Below are positions 33,160 to 41,598 of a stretch of DNA of 64,000 nucleotides, piece after piece (position 1 is the first letter of the stretch; each line of letters opens with the position of its first letter). Position numbers and translations under genes: made by a program. The notes beneath the pieces were generated by a model that saw nothing but the letters and a program-made list of their open reading frames with translations, was not told where the DNA came from and did no database searches. This stretch comes from Rhodoplanes sp. Z2-YC6860 (GTDB taxonomy: Bacteria > Pseudomonadota > Alphaproteobacteria > Rhizobiales > Xanthobacteraceae): the NCBI RefSeq assembly GCF_001579845.1, contig NZ_CP007440.1:1054001-1118000 (forward strand), read 5' to 3'.

Positions 33160-33434
33160 GGCCGCGCGTCTTAGCGGAGTTCCATTCACAAGCCGTTACA
33201 TGATCGGACGAAATGCCTCAGGCGGCGGGCATTCCAAAGTTAACGGCCGGGCGTGCTGTCAGTTTTCTGGGCGATTTCCCTGTAATTTCTGGGATAATTC
33301 AGCGCGCGTTTTTGCGTTAACGCTTCGTCCATCCAGAATCGCAAGTTTTCCATGATCCGGCGCGCCGCTTCACGGTTCCGACGCCATCATCCCGATATCG
33401 TCCGCACGTTTCTGAAACGGACGATTGGGAAGTC

Positions 33435-34667
33435 ATGCCTCAGGCCACGCAAGCAGCATTTGACGCGCGGGTGGATGTCGACGACGAGTCGCTGGCTGGC
33501 GCGAAGCCTGCGCCGGCTGTGGTGTTGGACGATGTCCGCATCGCGACGCACGGCGATCTCGCATCGGTGGAGCGCGAATGGCGCGCCTTCGAGCAGGTTG
33601 CCGACTGCACGGTATTCCAGAGTTTCGACTGGGTTTCGATTTGGCAGCGCCACATCGGTGAGCGGAATGGCGTCGTGCCTGCGATCGTAACGGTCCGCGA
33701 CACCCAAGGCCAATTGATGTGTCTGCTGCCGCTCGGCATCGAACCGGGCGTGGGGCGCCGGCTGACTTGGCTCGGCACCGTGCTGTGCGACTACAACGCT
33801 CCGCTGCTCGCGCCGAACTTCGGCCAGCGGATCGACGAGGCGCGCTTCAAGGATCTGTGGGCGAAGGTGTGCCGCACGCTGCAAGCCGATCCGAGATTCC
33901 GCTTCGATGTCGTCTATTTCGACAAGATGCAGAAGGTGGTCGGCAGTCAGGCCAACCCGTTCATGGTGCTCGGCGTCATGCCGCACGCCAACGGCGCCTA
34001 TCTCACGGCGCTCGGCGCCGATTGGGAAAGCTTCTACGCCGGGAAGCGCTCCTCGGATACGCGCCGCCGCGACCGCACCAAGCGAAAGAAACTCAGCCAG
34101 TTCGGCGAACTCAGGTTCGTCACAGCGACCGGTACGGATATCGCCACGTCGCTCGCCACGCTGATGGAGCAGAAGTCGAAGGCGTTCGCCGCGATGGGCG
34201 TGACCAATATCTTCGCCCTGCCTGGCTATCGGGACTTCTACAACGCGCTGGCGCAGCGCTTCGCTCACGCCAGCCGGCTCGATGTCGGCGTTAAGCCCGC
34301 GGCGGTCAACCTCGGGCTGATCTTCCGCGGCTCCTACTATCATCTGCTCGCGAGCTACGACGGTGGCGAGCTGTCCAAATACGGCCCCGGCGCCGCGCAT
34401 ATGCACCACTTGCTGCAATACGCCATCGAGCAGCGCTGTCATACCTTCGATTTCACCATCGGTGACGAGCGCTACAAGCAGGAATGGAGCGACAGCCATA
34501 TCGTGCTGTACGACCACATCGCGCCGGCCACGCTGCGCGGTGCGATCCTGGCCGCGCGGCTTTATGCCGTCGGCCGCGTCAAACATTTCATCAAGCAGAA
34601 TCCGGCGCTGTGGGACAAGGCCTACAAGCTCCGAGCCGCACTCGGCGCGTTGAAGCGCCGCGGCTAG
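33435..34667 (+). CDS. GNAT family acetyltransferase, CelD/BcsL-like, copy 2
   Basis: A 410-residue relative of the divergent 31942-33159 product. Matching landmarks are EWRAFEQVADCTVFQSFDWV near the start, SSDTRRRDRTKRKKLSQFGEL in the middle, and a C-terminal GNAT-like block (YYHLLASYDGGELSKYGPG, then FDFTIGDERYKQEW). The divergent gap 33190-33434 is AT-richer than the genes and presumably holds both promoters, but no clear boxes are seen. The polysaccharide flippase beyond the repeat supports a role in exopolysaccharide acylation. Confidence 0.88.
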   Translation: MPQATQAAFDARVDVDDESLAGAKPAPAVVLDDVRIATHGDLASVEREWRAFEQVADCTVFQSFDWVSIWQRHIGERNGVVPAIVTVRDTQGQLMCLLPLGIEPGVGRRLTWLGTVLCDYNAPLLAPNFGQRIDEARFKDLWAKVCRTLQADPRFRFDVVYFDKMQKVVGSQANPFMVLGVMPHANGAYLTALGADWESFYAGKRSSDTRRRDRTKRKKLSQFGELRFVTATGTDIATSLATLMEQKSKAFAAMGVTNIFALPGYRDFYNALAQRFAHASRLDVGVKPAAVNLGLIFRGSYYHLLASYDGGELSKYGPGAAHMHHLLQYAIEQRCHTFDFTIGDERYKQEWSDSHIVLYDHIAPATLRGAILAARLYAVGRVKHFIKQNPALWDKAYKLRAALGALKRRG

Positions 34668-34710
34668 GGTAAGATCGTTTTATGTGAAGCGGACCGGCTC
34701 TCGATCCGTC

Positions 34711-34855
34711 ACCCTGAGGTGCGAGCCCTAAGCGCGTCTACGCGCGTCTTCAACGCGCTATGGCGAGCCTCGAAGGGCGACGGCCCGGCTGATGCAGTGG
34801 GGCCGCATCCTTCGAGGCTCGTTCGCTGCGCTCACTCGCACCTCAGGATGACGGA
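34711..34855. repeat. palindromic repeat family A carrying a nested 33-bp module
   Basis: The element has the same outer arms as 9830-9922 (CACCCTGAGGTGCGAG and CTCGCACCTCAGGATGAC) in opposite orientation. In one arm loop a 33-bp module (34731-34763, beginning AGCGCGTCTACGCGCG and ending ACGCGCTATGG) interrupts the sequence that is continuous in the other copy. It lies between the convergent acetyltransferase and flippase genes and may serve as a transcript end. Confidence 0.85.
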
Positions 34856-34895
34856 GAGGGTCTGTTGAGTCGCTTCAATAATAAACTACAACGCC

Positions 34896-36290
34896 CTAAG
34901 CCGTCCCGCCCCAGAAGAACGAGTGCAGGCCCAGTCGCCGCTTGGCGACAACGAACAGCAGTGCTGACTCGATGACGATCGCGACCGACGTCGCGAAGGC
35001 CGCGCCGGTGCCGCCCGCAGACGGCGCCAGTGCCACGCAAAGGCTGGCGTTGACCGCGAACGCGGTCGCATAGATCGCGGCGCAGATGCGCTGCTGGTTG
35101 AGCATGTTGAGGAGACGCTCGGCGGGCCCGACAGCCGCGCGTGCGAGCAGGCCGACCGAAAGAATGAGCATGAAGTTATAGCCCGCGACGAAGTCCGGTC
35201 CGAACAGCCAGAGGATCGGCTTGCCGAGCGCGAGCATCATCAGGGTTGCGGCCAGCGATGGCCAGAAGGTCCAGCGCGCCGACTTCGCAACAAAGGCTTT
35301 GAGTTCGGCTTGCTCGCCCGCGACATGCAGCGCGGTGAAACGATGCGCCACCGCGGCCGACATCGAGAAGTGGATGAAGCCCACCAGCATCAGCGTCTTG
35401 ACCGCCGCATAGTAGTGACCGACCTCCTGCGGCGGCCGGAACTGCTGCAGCACCAGCACGTCGGCATAACAAAGCATGGTGTAAAGCGACCAAACCAGGA
35501 TGATCGGCAACGATGTGCCGAACCAACGCTTCACCTCGTAGACTCGCGGGCCGAGCGCCACCACGCTCTTGAGCCGGCGGTCCACCAGCCAGAGCTGCAA
35601 CAGCGACGTGCTCCAGATCGCGAGCGTCAGCGCGATCATGGTGGTGGTGGCGTCGATCGGGAATCCCAACCCATAGGCCAGCGCCATCAGTGCGAACAGC
35701 ACAACGGGGCGAAGCAGTGTGTGCGGCCCGAGCGCCAGTACGATCCAGTTATAGGAGCGCGCGAGGCCGTCGCACATCAGCGAGACGGTGAAAAACGGCA
35801 GCGACACGCAGGCGAGATAGAACGGCAGCACGGTGTGCGGATCGAGCCAGGGCGTCAGCGCGAAGATCGCGCCCGCGCCGATGAGCGCGAAGGCGGTCGC
35901 GAGGCCGAAGGTGATCCAGCGGCTGCCGATCAGGAAGCCGCGGAGCGCGTCGAGCTGATTGTGATGTGTGTATTGCGGAATGTAGCGCTGCGCGATCAGC
36001 GGGATCCCGAGATGCACGGTGTCGCCGGCCAGCAGCATCCAGGTCCAGACCGAGACATAGATGCCGAAGTCGTAGCCGCCCATCCAGCGGGCGAGTGCGA
36101 TCTGCGACAGGAAGGTGACGCCGGCGCTGGCGACGCGGATCAGGAAGGCCATTGCGGCCATGCGCTGCGCTGCGCCTTGCTCGCTGCGGAGCCAGGCCTG
36201 CGCCTTGGCGCGCAGACGCGCGACGGCGCTACCCTGGACGCTGCCTTGAGCGCCCGGCGCAGCGATGGTCTCGGCGTCGGTCATGGCCAT
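34896..36290 (-). CDS. polysaccharide flippase/oligosaccharide transporter (Wzx-like)
   Basis: A 464-residue polytopic membrane protein of the MOP/polysaccharide-biosynthesis transporter type. About 12 hydrophobic helices can be followed, beginning with MAFLIRVASAGVTFLSQIALARW and ending near ATSVAIVIESALLFVVAKRRL. Such proteins flip lipid-linked glycan units across the inner membrane. Two start codons are possible (36290 and 36284). It converges on the second CelD-like acetyltransferase, forming a small surface-glycan group with no local glycosyltransferase or polymerase. Confidence 0.9.
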   Translation of the reverse strand: MAMTDAETIAAPGAQGSVQGSAVARLRAKAQAWLRSEQGAAQRMAAMAFLIRVASAGVTFLSQIALARWMGGYDFGIYVSVWTWMLLAGDTVHLGIPLIAQRYIPQYTHHNQLDALRGFLIGSRWITFGLATAFALIGAGAIFALTPWLDPHTVLPFYLACVSLPFFTVSLMCDGLARSYNWIVLALGPHTLLRPVVLFALMALAYGLGFPIDATTTMIALTLAIWSTSLLQLWLVDRRLKSVVALGPRVYEVKRWFGTSLPIILVWSLYTMLCYADVLVLQQFRPPQEVGHYYAAVKTLMLVGFIHFSMSAAVAHRFTALHVAGEQAELKAFVAKSARWTFWPSLAATLMMLALGKPILWLFGPDFVAGYNFMLILSVGLLARAAVGPAERLLNMLNQQRICAAIYATAFAVNASLCVALAPSAGGTGAAFATSVAIVIESALLFVVAKRRLGLHSFFWGGTA

Positions 36291-36365
36291 GACCGCGCCA
36301 GAAAGACGCCTAAAGCTTTAAGGCGCCGTTAAATTCGTGTTTTCCGTGTTGATCCGGCCCGCAGC

Positions 36366-37670
36366 TCAGCCTGCCACGGCGATCTGGAGCGGGAACCTGT
36401 CGACCACCTCGTGGCCGATGTCGGTGATGATGAAGGTGTGGCCGAGGAAGATGCCGAACATGCCGTCGGCGGTGATCGGGTTCGGCTCCGCCATGATGAT
36501 CATGCCGGGCTTGAGGATCATGTCGGCTTCGGTGCCGCCGATATGGTCCGAGGTGATGTGCGGATTGTCGGTGACGATGTCGATGCCGTGACACTGTGTC
36601 GGCCGCGACTGCACGCCCTTGTCGCGGAAGAAGCGGCTCGCCTCCTGCATCGCCTTGGCGTTTTTTCCGGGCTTCATCTCGTCGACGATCTTGTTGTAGC
36701 CCGGCAGCGTGATCTCGTCCCAGAACTTCCGCACCATGTCGGTCGGGGGCCCAAGCGTGATGGGCGAGCCGATCTGGGCCGTGTAGCCGCGATAGCCTGC
36801 GGCGATCTCCATGTTGATCATGTCGCCCTTCTTCAGCACGCGGCCGGACGGCCGCGGGTTGCCGAAGATCAGCGCCGGATTGTCCATCGGCGTCGAGCCG
36901 ATGATCAGGAAATCGATGTCGCCGCCGCCGTCCATGATGGCCGACGCTGCTGCGGCCTTGATCTCGTATTCCTTCACGCCGGGTTTGGCGCGCGCCACCA
37001 TCGCCTCCATGGCGCGCTCGCAAAGTACGCCCGCCTTGCGCACGCAGTCGAGCTCCTCCTTGGAATGGATCACCACGAGTTCGTGCAGGAAGTTCTTGGT
37101 GAAGACGAGCTCCGCGTCCGGCAGCTCCTTGCGCAGCGTGTTGTACTGATTGACCGGCATGTAGTCGCCGTGGCGCGGGTCGATCTCCATCAGGCCGATG
37201 CGGCCTTTTTCGAGCCGCAGCTCGCGCAGGCGTTCCACCATCACCATGGCGTACTGGCCGTTGCGGCTGTGGCGCACATCCTTCACCGCGACTTCGACAT
37301 GACGGCGCACCGCCTCGGCATGCGTGCCGCCCATCGAGTAGATCATGGTCGGCTCGCCATCGAGCGGCACCAGCACGTAGCAGCACAGCGCGTGCCACTC
37401 CCAATGGCCGGTCAGCCAGGTCATGCCGGCGCCGAAGCTCCAGTGGCTTGGCCCGCCCGGCACCACCACGGCGTCGAGCTTGTGCTCGCGCATCTTGGCG
37501 CGCAGCGAGTCGTAGCGGCGCTTGTATTCACCAGCCGAGAACTGCTCCCAGATGCAGTCGCGGTAATACGGCGTGTCGCGCATGTTGGCGAACGGCAGCG
37601 ACTGGTCGAGCTTGTCGCGGACGACAGGCCAGGGCTGCGGCCCGAGCGGGCGACGCGGTTGTTCGTTCAT
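36366..37670 (-). CDS. M24 family (aminopeptidase P/creatinase-like) hydrolase
   Basis: A 434-residue pita-bread-fold protein: creatinase N-like domain with LDAVVVPGGPSHWSFGAG, then the M24 catalytic domain. The usual metal ligands are altered. The D-x(n)-D motif reads NMEIAAGYRGYTAQIG, with Glu and Gln in place of the two Asp. CHGID and MAEPNPI keep His and Glu. This fits a metal-independent creatinase-like C-N hydrolase better than a peptidase. ATG 37670 has GAGAGGA upstream; a TTG at 37688 is an alternative. It follows an ABC-transporter binding-protein gene. Confidence 0.88.
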   Translation of the reverse strand: MNEQPRRPLGPQPWPVVRDKLDQSLPFANMRDTPYYRDCIWEQFSAGEYKRRYDSLRAKMREHKLDAVVVPGGPSHWSFGAGMTWLTGHWEWHALCCYVLVPLDGEPTMIYSMGGTHAEAVRRHVEVAVKDVRHSRNGQYAMVMVERLRELRLEKGRIGLMEIDPRHGDYMPVNQYNTLRKELPDAELVFTKNFLHELVVIHSKEELDCVRKAGVLCERAMEAMVARAKPGVKEYEIKAAAASAIMDGGGDIDFLIIGSTPMDNPALIFGNPRPSGRVLKKGDMINMEIAAGYRGYTAQIGSPITLGPPTDMVRKFWDEITLPGYNKIVDEMKPGKNAKAMQEASRFFRDKGVQSRPTQCHGIDIVTDNPHITSDHIGGTEADMILKPGMIIMAEPNPITADGMFGIFLGHTFIITDIGHEVVDRFPLQIAVAG

Positions 37671-37708
37671 GTGAGCATTTCCTCTCAATTGATTCTGTTT
37701 CTTGTGTC

Positions 37709-37742
37709 GGTGGGCACGACGCCGCAGGCGGCTTTGCCCACC
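37709..37742. repeat. inverted repeat upstream of the M24 gene
   Basis: GGTGGGCA (37709-37716) pairs with TGCCCACC (37735-37742) around a spacer that itself contains GCCG/CGGC. It lies between the binding-protein stop (37752) and the M24 start (37670). It could reduce read-through between the two genes or be another dispersed palindrome. No T-run is present. Confidence 0.55.
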
Positions 37743-37751
37743 TACGAGTCG

Positions 37752-38792
37752 TCATTCCGTGCAATTTCCGATCGTCACGCGTCCGCCGGCGAGCTCGACC
37801 GCTTCCTCGGCGAGCTTCATGTTCGCCACTTGCTCGACGGTTGGCTTCTTGCCGGCTTCGAGGTCGCCGTTCTCGACGCTGTTGTCGATCGACCATTGGG
37901 TGCGCTTTTCGGTGAAACCGGTGTTGACCGACCAGATGCAGTTCTTGGTCTCGACATCGACGGCGTATTCGACCGCCTCCTTGGGCTTCTTGGTCGCTTC
38001 GACCATGATCGGCACCACCTTCTCCTTGTCGCGATAGATGGTGCGGTTGGCTTCGATCATCGCTGCGACGGTGTCACGAAGCAGCGCGCGGTCTTTCGCG
38101 ATCCAGTCGAGGGAGGCGCCGTAGGCGTTGAACATGTAGAGCGGCATCAGGTCGACGAGATTGACCAGCGGATGCAGGCTGTCCTTCTGCTTCCTGGCGA
38201 GGAAAACGTCCTCGGGGTGCAGCGCGACGCCGTCGATCTGGCCGGCGATCAGGCCGGGCAGACGGCCCGCGGTGGGCGAGGGGATGAACTGGGCGTCACC
38301 GACGTCGAGACCCGCCGACTTCAGCACCGCGCGGCCCATGCGCCAGTTGAAGCTGCCGACGCCGCCGCCGGTCGCCGACAGGCGTTTGCCCTTCAGGTCC
38401 GATGCGGCTTTGACCTCGCCCGGCACCATGTAGGCCTGCGGCATACGCGGCGCGAGGCCCCAGATCTGCTGCACCTTGAGGCCGCGGCCGATCGATACGT
38501 CGCTGACGGAGACGATCGCGCTGCCCTGCGCCGCTGCGACCGCCGAGGTCTGCGACTGGCCGCCCTCGAACTGCACGATGTTGGCGTCAATGCAGCGCTT
38601 CTCGAAGAAGCCGAGCGCCTTCGCGATGTAAGGCGAGGTGTGCACCACGTTCGGCGGCGCGACCGAGACGCCGATGTTGATCTTGCGCATCGTGGCGCAG
38701 GGTTGAGCCGTGGCCTCGCTGGTGCAGACAGCCGCGAGCACGGCGCCGCCAAGCACGATCGCCGACGCATTGATGAAGAGTGTTCTTGGCAT
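37752..38792 (-). CDS. ABC transporter substrate-binding protein (NMT1/SsuA-like)
   Basis: A 346-residue periplasmic binding protein with signal MPRTLFINASAIVLGGAVLAAVCTSEATA, followed by the NMT1-like pattern KINIGVSVAPPNVVHTSPYIAKALGFFEKR and a central DLKGKRLSATGGG. The start has GGGAGGAATGGGACC upstream, favouring ATG 38792 over a longer frame. The matching permease and ATPase genes lie 1-3 kb upstream on the same strand, separated by one gene. The ligand is unknown; linkage to gamma-glutamyltransferase and a creatinase-like hydrolase suggests a small nitrogen compound. Confidence 0.92.
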   Translation of the reverse strand: MPRTLFINASAIVLGGAVLAAVCTSEATAQPCATMRKINIGVSVAPPNVVHTSPYIAKALGFFEKRCIDANIVQFEGGQSQTSAVAAAQGSAIVSVSDVSIGRGLKVQQIWGLAPRMPQAYMVPGEVKAASDLKGKRLSATGGGVGSFNWRMGRAVLKSAGLDVGDAQFIPSPTAGRLPGLIAGQIDGVALHPEDVFLARKQKDSLHPLVNLVDLMPLYMFNAYGASLDWIAKDRALLRDTVAAMIEANRTIYRDKEKVVPIMVEATKKPKEAVEYAVDVETKNCIWSVNTGFTEKRTQWSIDNSVENGDLEAGKKPTVEQVANMKLAEEAVELAGGRVTIGNCTE

Positions 38793-38954
38793 GGTCCCAT
38801 TCCTCCCGACGACGCGATGACCGGCCGTCCGGTCGTTGCAGTGTTTTGCGCAGCATAGGAAACCGCCGGTGCCCGGCACAAGGCTCACAGCAAGCACCCG
38901 GCGTCTGGTGCGACGCCGGGTCCGTTTGCAGAAAGCAGCGGAATTCGGGATGGA

Positions 38955-39695
38955 TCAGAAGCGGTAACGGTTCTCGTCGAAGTCGCCGCCCCAAGGCCGC
39001 TGCCATTCGGAGCGTTGCCTGCGGCGGGCCACGCCATAGGCGTAGCCGTTTTCGAACGCCGGCGCGTCGTCTTGGGAAAAGTCGTTGTCGCGATTGGTGT
39101 AACGGCCGGCCCGTTCGTTCTTGCGTGCAAGCGATTTGTGGGTCTTACGCTTCGCGGTCCGGAGCGTTTGCCGTTGTACTGCCTTCGGCGCAACGGTGAC
39201 GGCTTCGCGTCCGACGGTTTCGCTTTTGGCGGGTTCGGTCGCGGCGGTTTCGAGCGCGGCGGTCTCGATCTTTGCGGGTTCGGTTTTGGCAGGTTCGGTA
39301 TTGGACGGTTCAGTTCTGGACGGTTCGGTTTTCGCCGATTCTGTAACGGGAACGTCGGGCTTGGCCGCTACAGTTTCGGCAGCTTCAGGTTTGGCAACTT
39401 CGATGGCGGCCGACGTCGCGAGCGGGGGCGCTTCAACGGCTTCGGCGATCTCCGCGATATGCGGAGCGGCCGGCTTGGCCGGTTCCCGCGATGCGGTTTG
39501 CACCGGAGCCGGAGCACGCGGCCGTGGCGCCTCGGGCGCGCGTTGAGCCTGCTGAGTCCGAGCGGGCTCGGAGCGCGGCAACCCTTCGGAATTGTTGGTG
39601 AATAGCGGCCCGCGCGGCTTCAGCGTCGCGTTGGCCACGAACAGCAGCGCCAACAGAATCGCGCCGGCCGCTGCGGCAAAGCGGATAATCGTCAT
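38955..39695 (-). CDS. membrane-anchored, Ala/Pro/Glu-rich repeat protein
   Basis: A 246-residue protein with one N-terminal membrane helix (IIRFAAAAGAILLALLFVANA), a long low-complexity middle built from short TEPAK/TEPSN-like repeats at about residues 122-155, and a basic then acidic C-terminal tail ending ENRYRF. It is probably anchored in the inner membrane with a periplasmic extended stalk. It lies between ABC transporter genes on the same strand. No family is recognised; it may be expressed independently of the transporter. Confidence 0.7.
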   Translation of the reverse strand: MTIIRFAAAAGAILLALLFVANATLKPRGPLFTNNSEGLPRSEPARTQQAQRAPEAPRPRAPAPVQTASREPAKPAAPHIAEIAEAVEAPPLATSAAIEVAKPEAAETVAAKPDVPVTESAKTEPSRTEPSNTEPAKTEPAKIETAALETAATEPAKSETVGREAVTVAPKAVQRQTLRTAKRKTHKSLARKNERAGRYTNRDNDFSQDDAPAFENGYAYGVARRRQRSEWQRPWGGDFDENRYRF

Positions 39696-39835
39696 GGCGT
39701 TATCCCACTTTCACAGGCATCCCCTGCCTGATGCGATAATAGCGCTTCCTTGTGAATATGTAGCGAAATGCCTGCCGCCGGCGTGTGTGCCAGGTCACAG
39801 CGCAGACGCGAGTTCCAGCCGGTGCGACCGTACCG

Positions 39836-40693
39836 TCAGTCTTCTTGTCCCACTCTGGTCCAAGGCGCGACCCATTGCTCCGCGAGCCGCAACAGTGCGG
39901 TCAACGTGACGCCCAGGAGACCCAGCGTCACGATCGGCACGAACATGCGGTCGACCTGAAACGTCGATGCGGTGCGGACGATCAGATAGCCGATGCCGGA
40001 GATTGCGGTGTAGAGATCGGCCAGCACCATGCCGATCATGCCACGGCCCACGGCGAGCCGGATGCCGGTGACGATGAAGGGCAGGGCGCCGGGCAGCACG
40101 ATATTGGACCAGAGTTGCCTTTCAGAGCAGCGGAACGCGCGGCCGACTTCAAGGAGTTTGGGATCGACCGCCTTCACGCCCTGATAGGTGTTGATCACCA
40201 TCGGGAAGAAGCCGAACAGGAACAGGATGATCACCTTGGCGGTGGTCTCGTAGCCGGCCCACAGCACGATCAGGGGCACCAGAGCCACCGAGGGGATCGA
40301 GTAGAGGAACGTGATGTAGACCGTGAGGCCGACGTCGAGCACGCGAAAGCGCGCGAGCGCGAGGCCCAATAGCGTGCCGAATGCAATCGCGAGCGACAGT
40401 CCCATCAGCAGCACGAGAAGGCTCGGCCACAACGACGCCCAAAGCTCGCCGGTGACGATCATGTCGACGGCCGCGACCGCGACCTTCCACGGCGTGGTGA
40501 ACAGCACCGGATCGACGTTCATCGCCGCGACCTGCCAAAGCGAAAGAAAGATCGCGAGCGACACCATGCGGATGACGAAGTTCTGCAGCGCCGCGCGGCG
40601 CCGGCGCTCGGCTGCGGCGCGCTCCGCACGCTTCTGATCGCCGAGGATGTCGGCCTGCAGGTCGGTTGCGGCGCTGTGCTCGACGGTGGTCAT
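39836..40693 (-). CDS. ABC transporter permease (SsuC/TauC-like)
   Basis: A 285-residue inner-membrane subunit of a nitrate/sulfonate/taurine-type importer. About six hydrophobic helices are seen, and the EAA-type loop reads EVGRAFRCSERQLWSNIVLPGALPFIVTG. The start overlaps the stop of the ATPase gene (ATGA), so both are coupled. The binding protein expected to feed it is encoded about 1 kb downstream at 37752-38792. Confidence 0.94.
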   Translation of the reverse strand: MTTVEHSAATDLQADILGDQKRAERAAAERRRRAALQNFVIRMVSLAIFLSLWQVAAMNVDPVLFTTPWKVAVAAVDMIVTGELWASLWPSLLVLLMGLSLAIAFGTLLGLALARFRVLDVGLTVYITFLYSIPSVALVPLIVLWAGYETTAKVIILFLFGFFPMVINTYQGVKAVDPKLLEVGRAFRCSERQLWSNIVLPGALPFIVTGIRLAVGRGMIGMVLADLYTAISGIGYLIVRTASTFQVDRMFVPIVTLGLLGVTLTALLRLAEQWVAPWTRVGQED

Positions 40694-41493
40694 GCGACCT
40701 CCCGCGGGGTGCGGGTCTGCTGCGGCCGCGTGTTGTGAAGCTGCGCCCAGATGTGGGCGCGCATCTCGCCGAAGCGGGGATCGCCGCGCAGCGCGTTGGC
40801 GTCGCGCGGATGCCCGAACGGCACGTCGAGCATTTCCTTGATGCGGCCGGGGCGGGCGCTCATCACGGCGATGCGATCGCCGAGCAAGAGCGCCTCATCG
40901 ATCGAATGAGTGATGAACACCATGGTCTTGCGCTCTTCCGGGCGCTCCATGAGCTGCAGCAATTCCTCCTGCAGGATCTCGCGGGTCTGCGCGTCGAGCG
41001 CCGCGAAAGGCTCGTCCATCAACAGCACCGACGGGTTCATCGCCAGCGCGCGGACGAGGCCGACGCGCTGCTGCATGCCGCCGGACAGCTGATAGGGATA
41101 GTGCTTCTCGAAGCCGGCCAGCCCGACCAGGTCCAGATAGTGCGTCACGCGCTCCTTGATGGTCGTGGCCGATGCGCCGGCCATCGCCAAACCGAACGCG
41201 GCGTTGTCATAGACGGTCTTCCAGGGCAGCAGGCCGAAGTGCTGGAACACCATGGCGACGCCGTCGGGCGGGCCTTTGACTTCCTTGCCGTCGACCGTGA
41301 GCGTGCCGGTGCTGAGCTCGGTCAGGCCCGCGATGCAGCGCAGGAAGGTGGTCTTGCCGCAGCCGCTCGGGCCCACGATGCAGAGAATCTCGTCGCGCTT
41401 GATGTCGAGCGACAATTGACGGAACGCCACCACCGTCCCGTCGAGGAACAGCTTGCTGACGTTGTCAGCGACGATGACCGAACCCACTCCCAC
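40690..41493 (-). CDS. ABC transporter ATP-binding protein (SsuB/TauB-like)
   Basis: A 267-residue ATPase. Walker A is GPSGCGKTT, the signature is LSGGMQQRVGLVRA, and Walker B is VLLMDEPFAALDAQT followed by the switch His in FITHSIDEAL. GTG 41493 is chosen because GGGAG lies seven bases upstream and the resulting length is normal. The frame stays open to an ATG at 41589, only 9 bp after the gamma-glutamyltransferase stop, so a longer form is possible. It overlaps the permease gene by 4 bp. Confidence 0.93.
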   Translation of the reverse strand: MGVGSVIVADNVSKLFLDGTVVAFRQLSLDIKRDEILCIVGPSGCGKTTFLRCIAGLTELSTGTLTVDGKEVKGPPDGVAMVFQHFGLLPWKTVYDNAAFGLAMAGASATTIKERVTHYLDLVGLAGFEKHYPYQLSGGMQQRVGLVRALAMNPSVLLMDEPFAALDAQTREILQEELLQLMERPEERKTMVFITHSIDEALLLGDRIAVMSARPGRIKEMLDVPFGHPRDANALRGDPRFGEMRAHIWAQLHNTRPQQTRTPREVA

Positions 41494-41598
41494 CGTTCCA
41501 CTCCCGTTTGGTGCCGCCCTTGAAGCGGGCAGTTGTTGTTGTGACCCGCACGGTGTCGCGCGGGCCCGGCCCGAATGCAAGTCCAGCATTTGGGCGAA

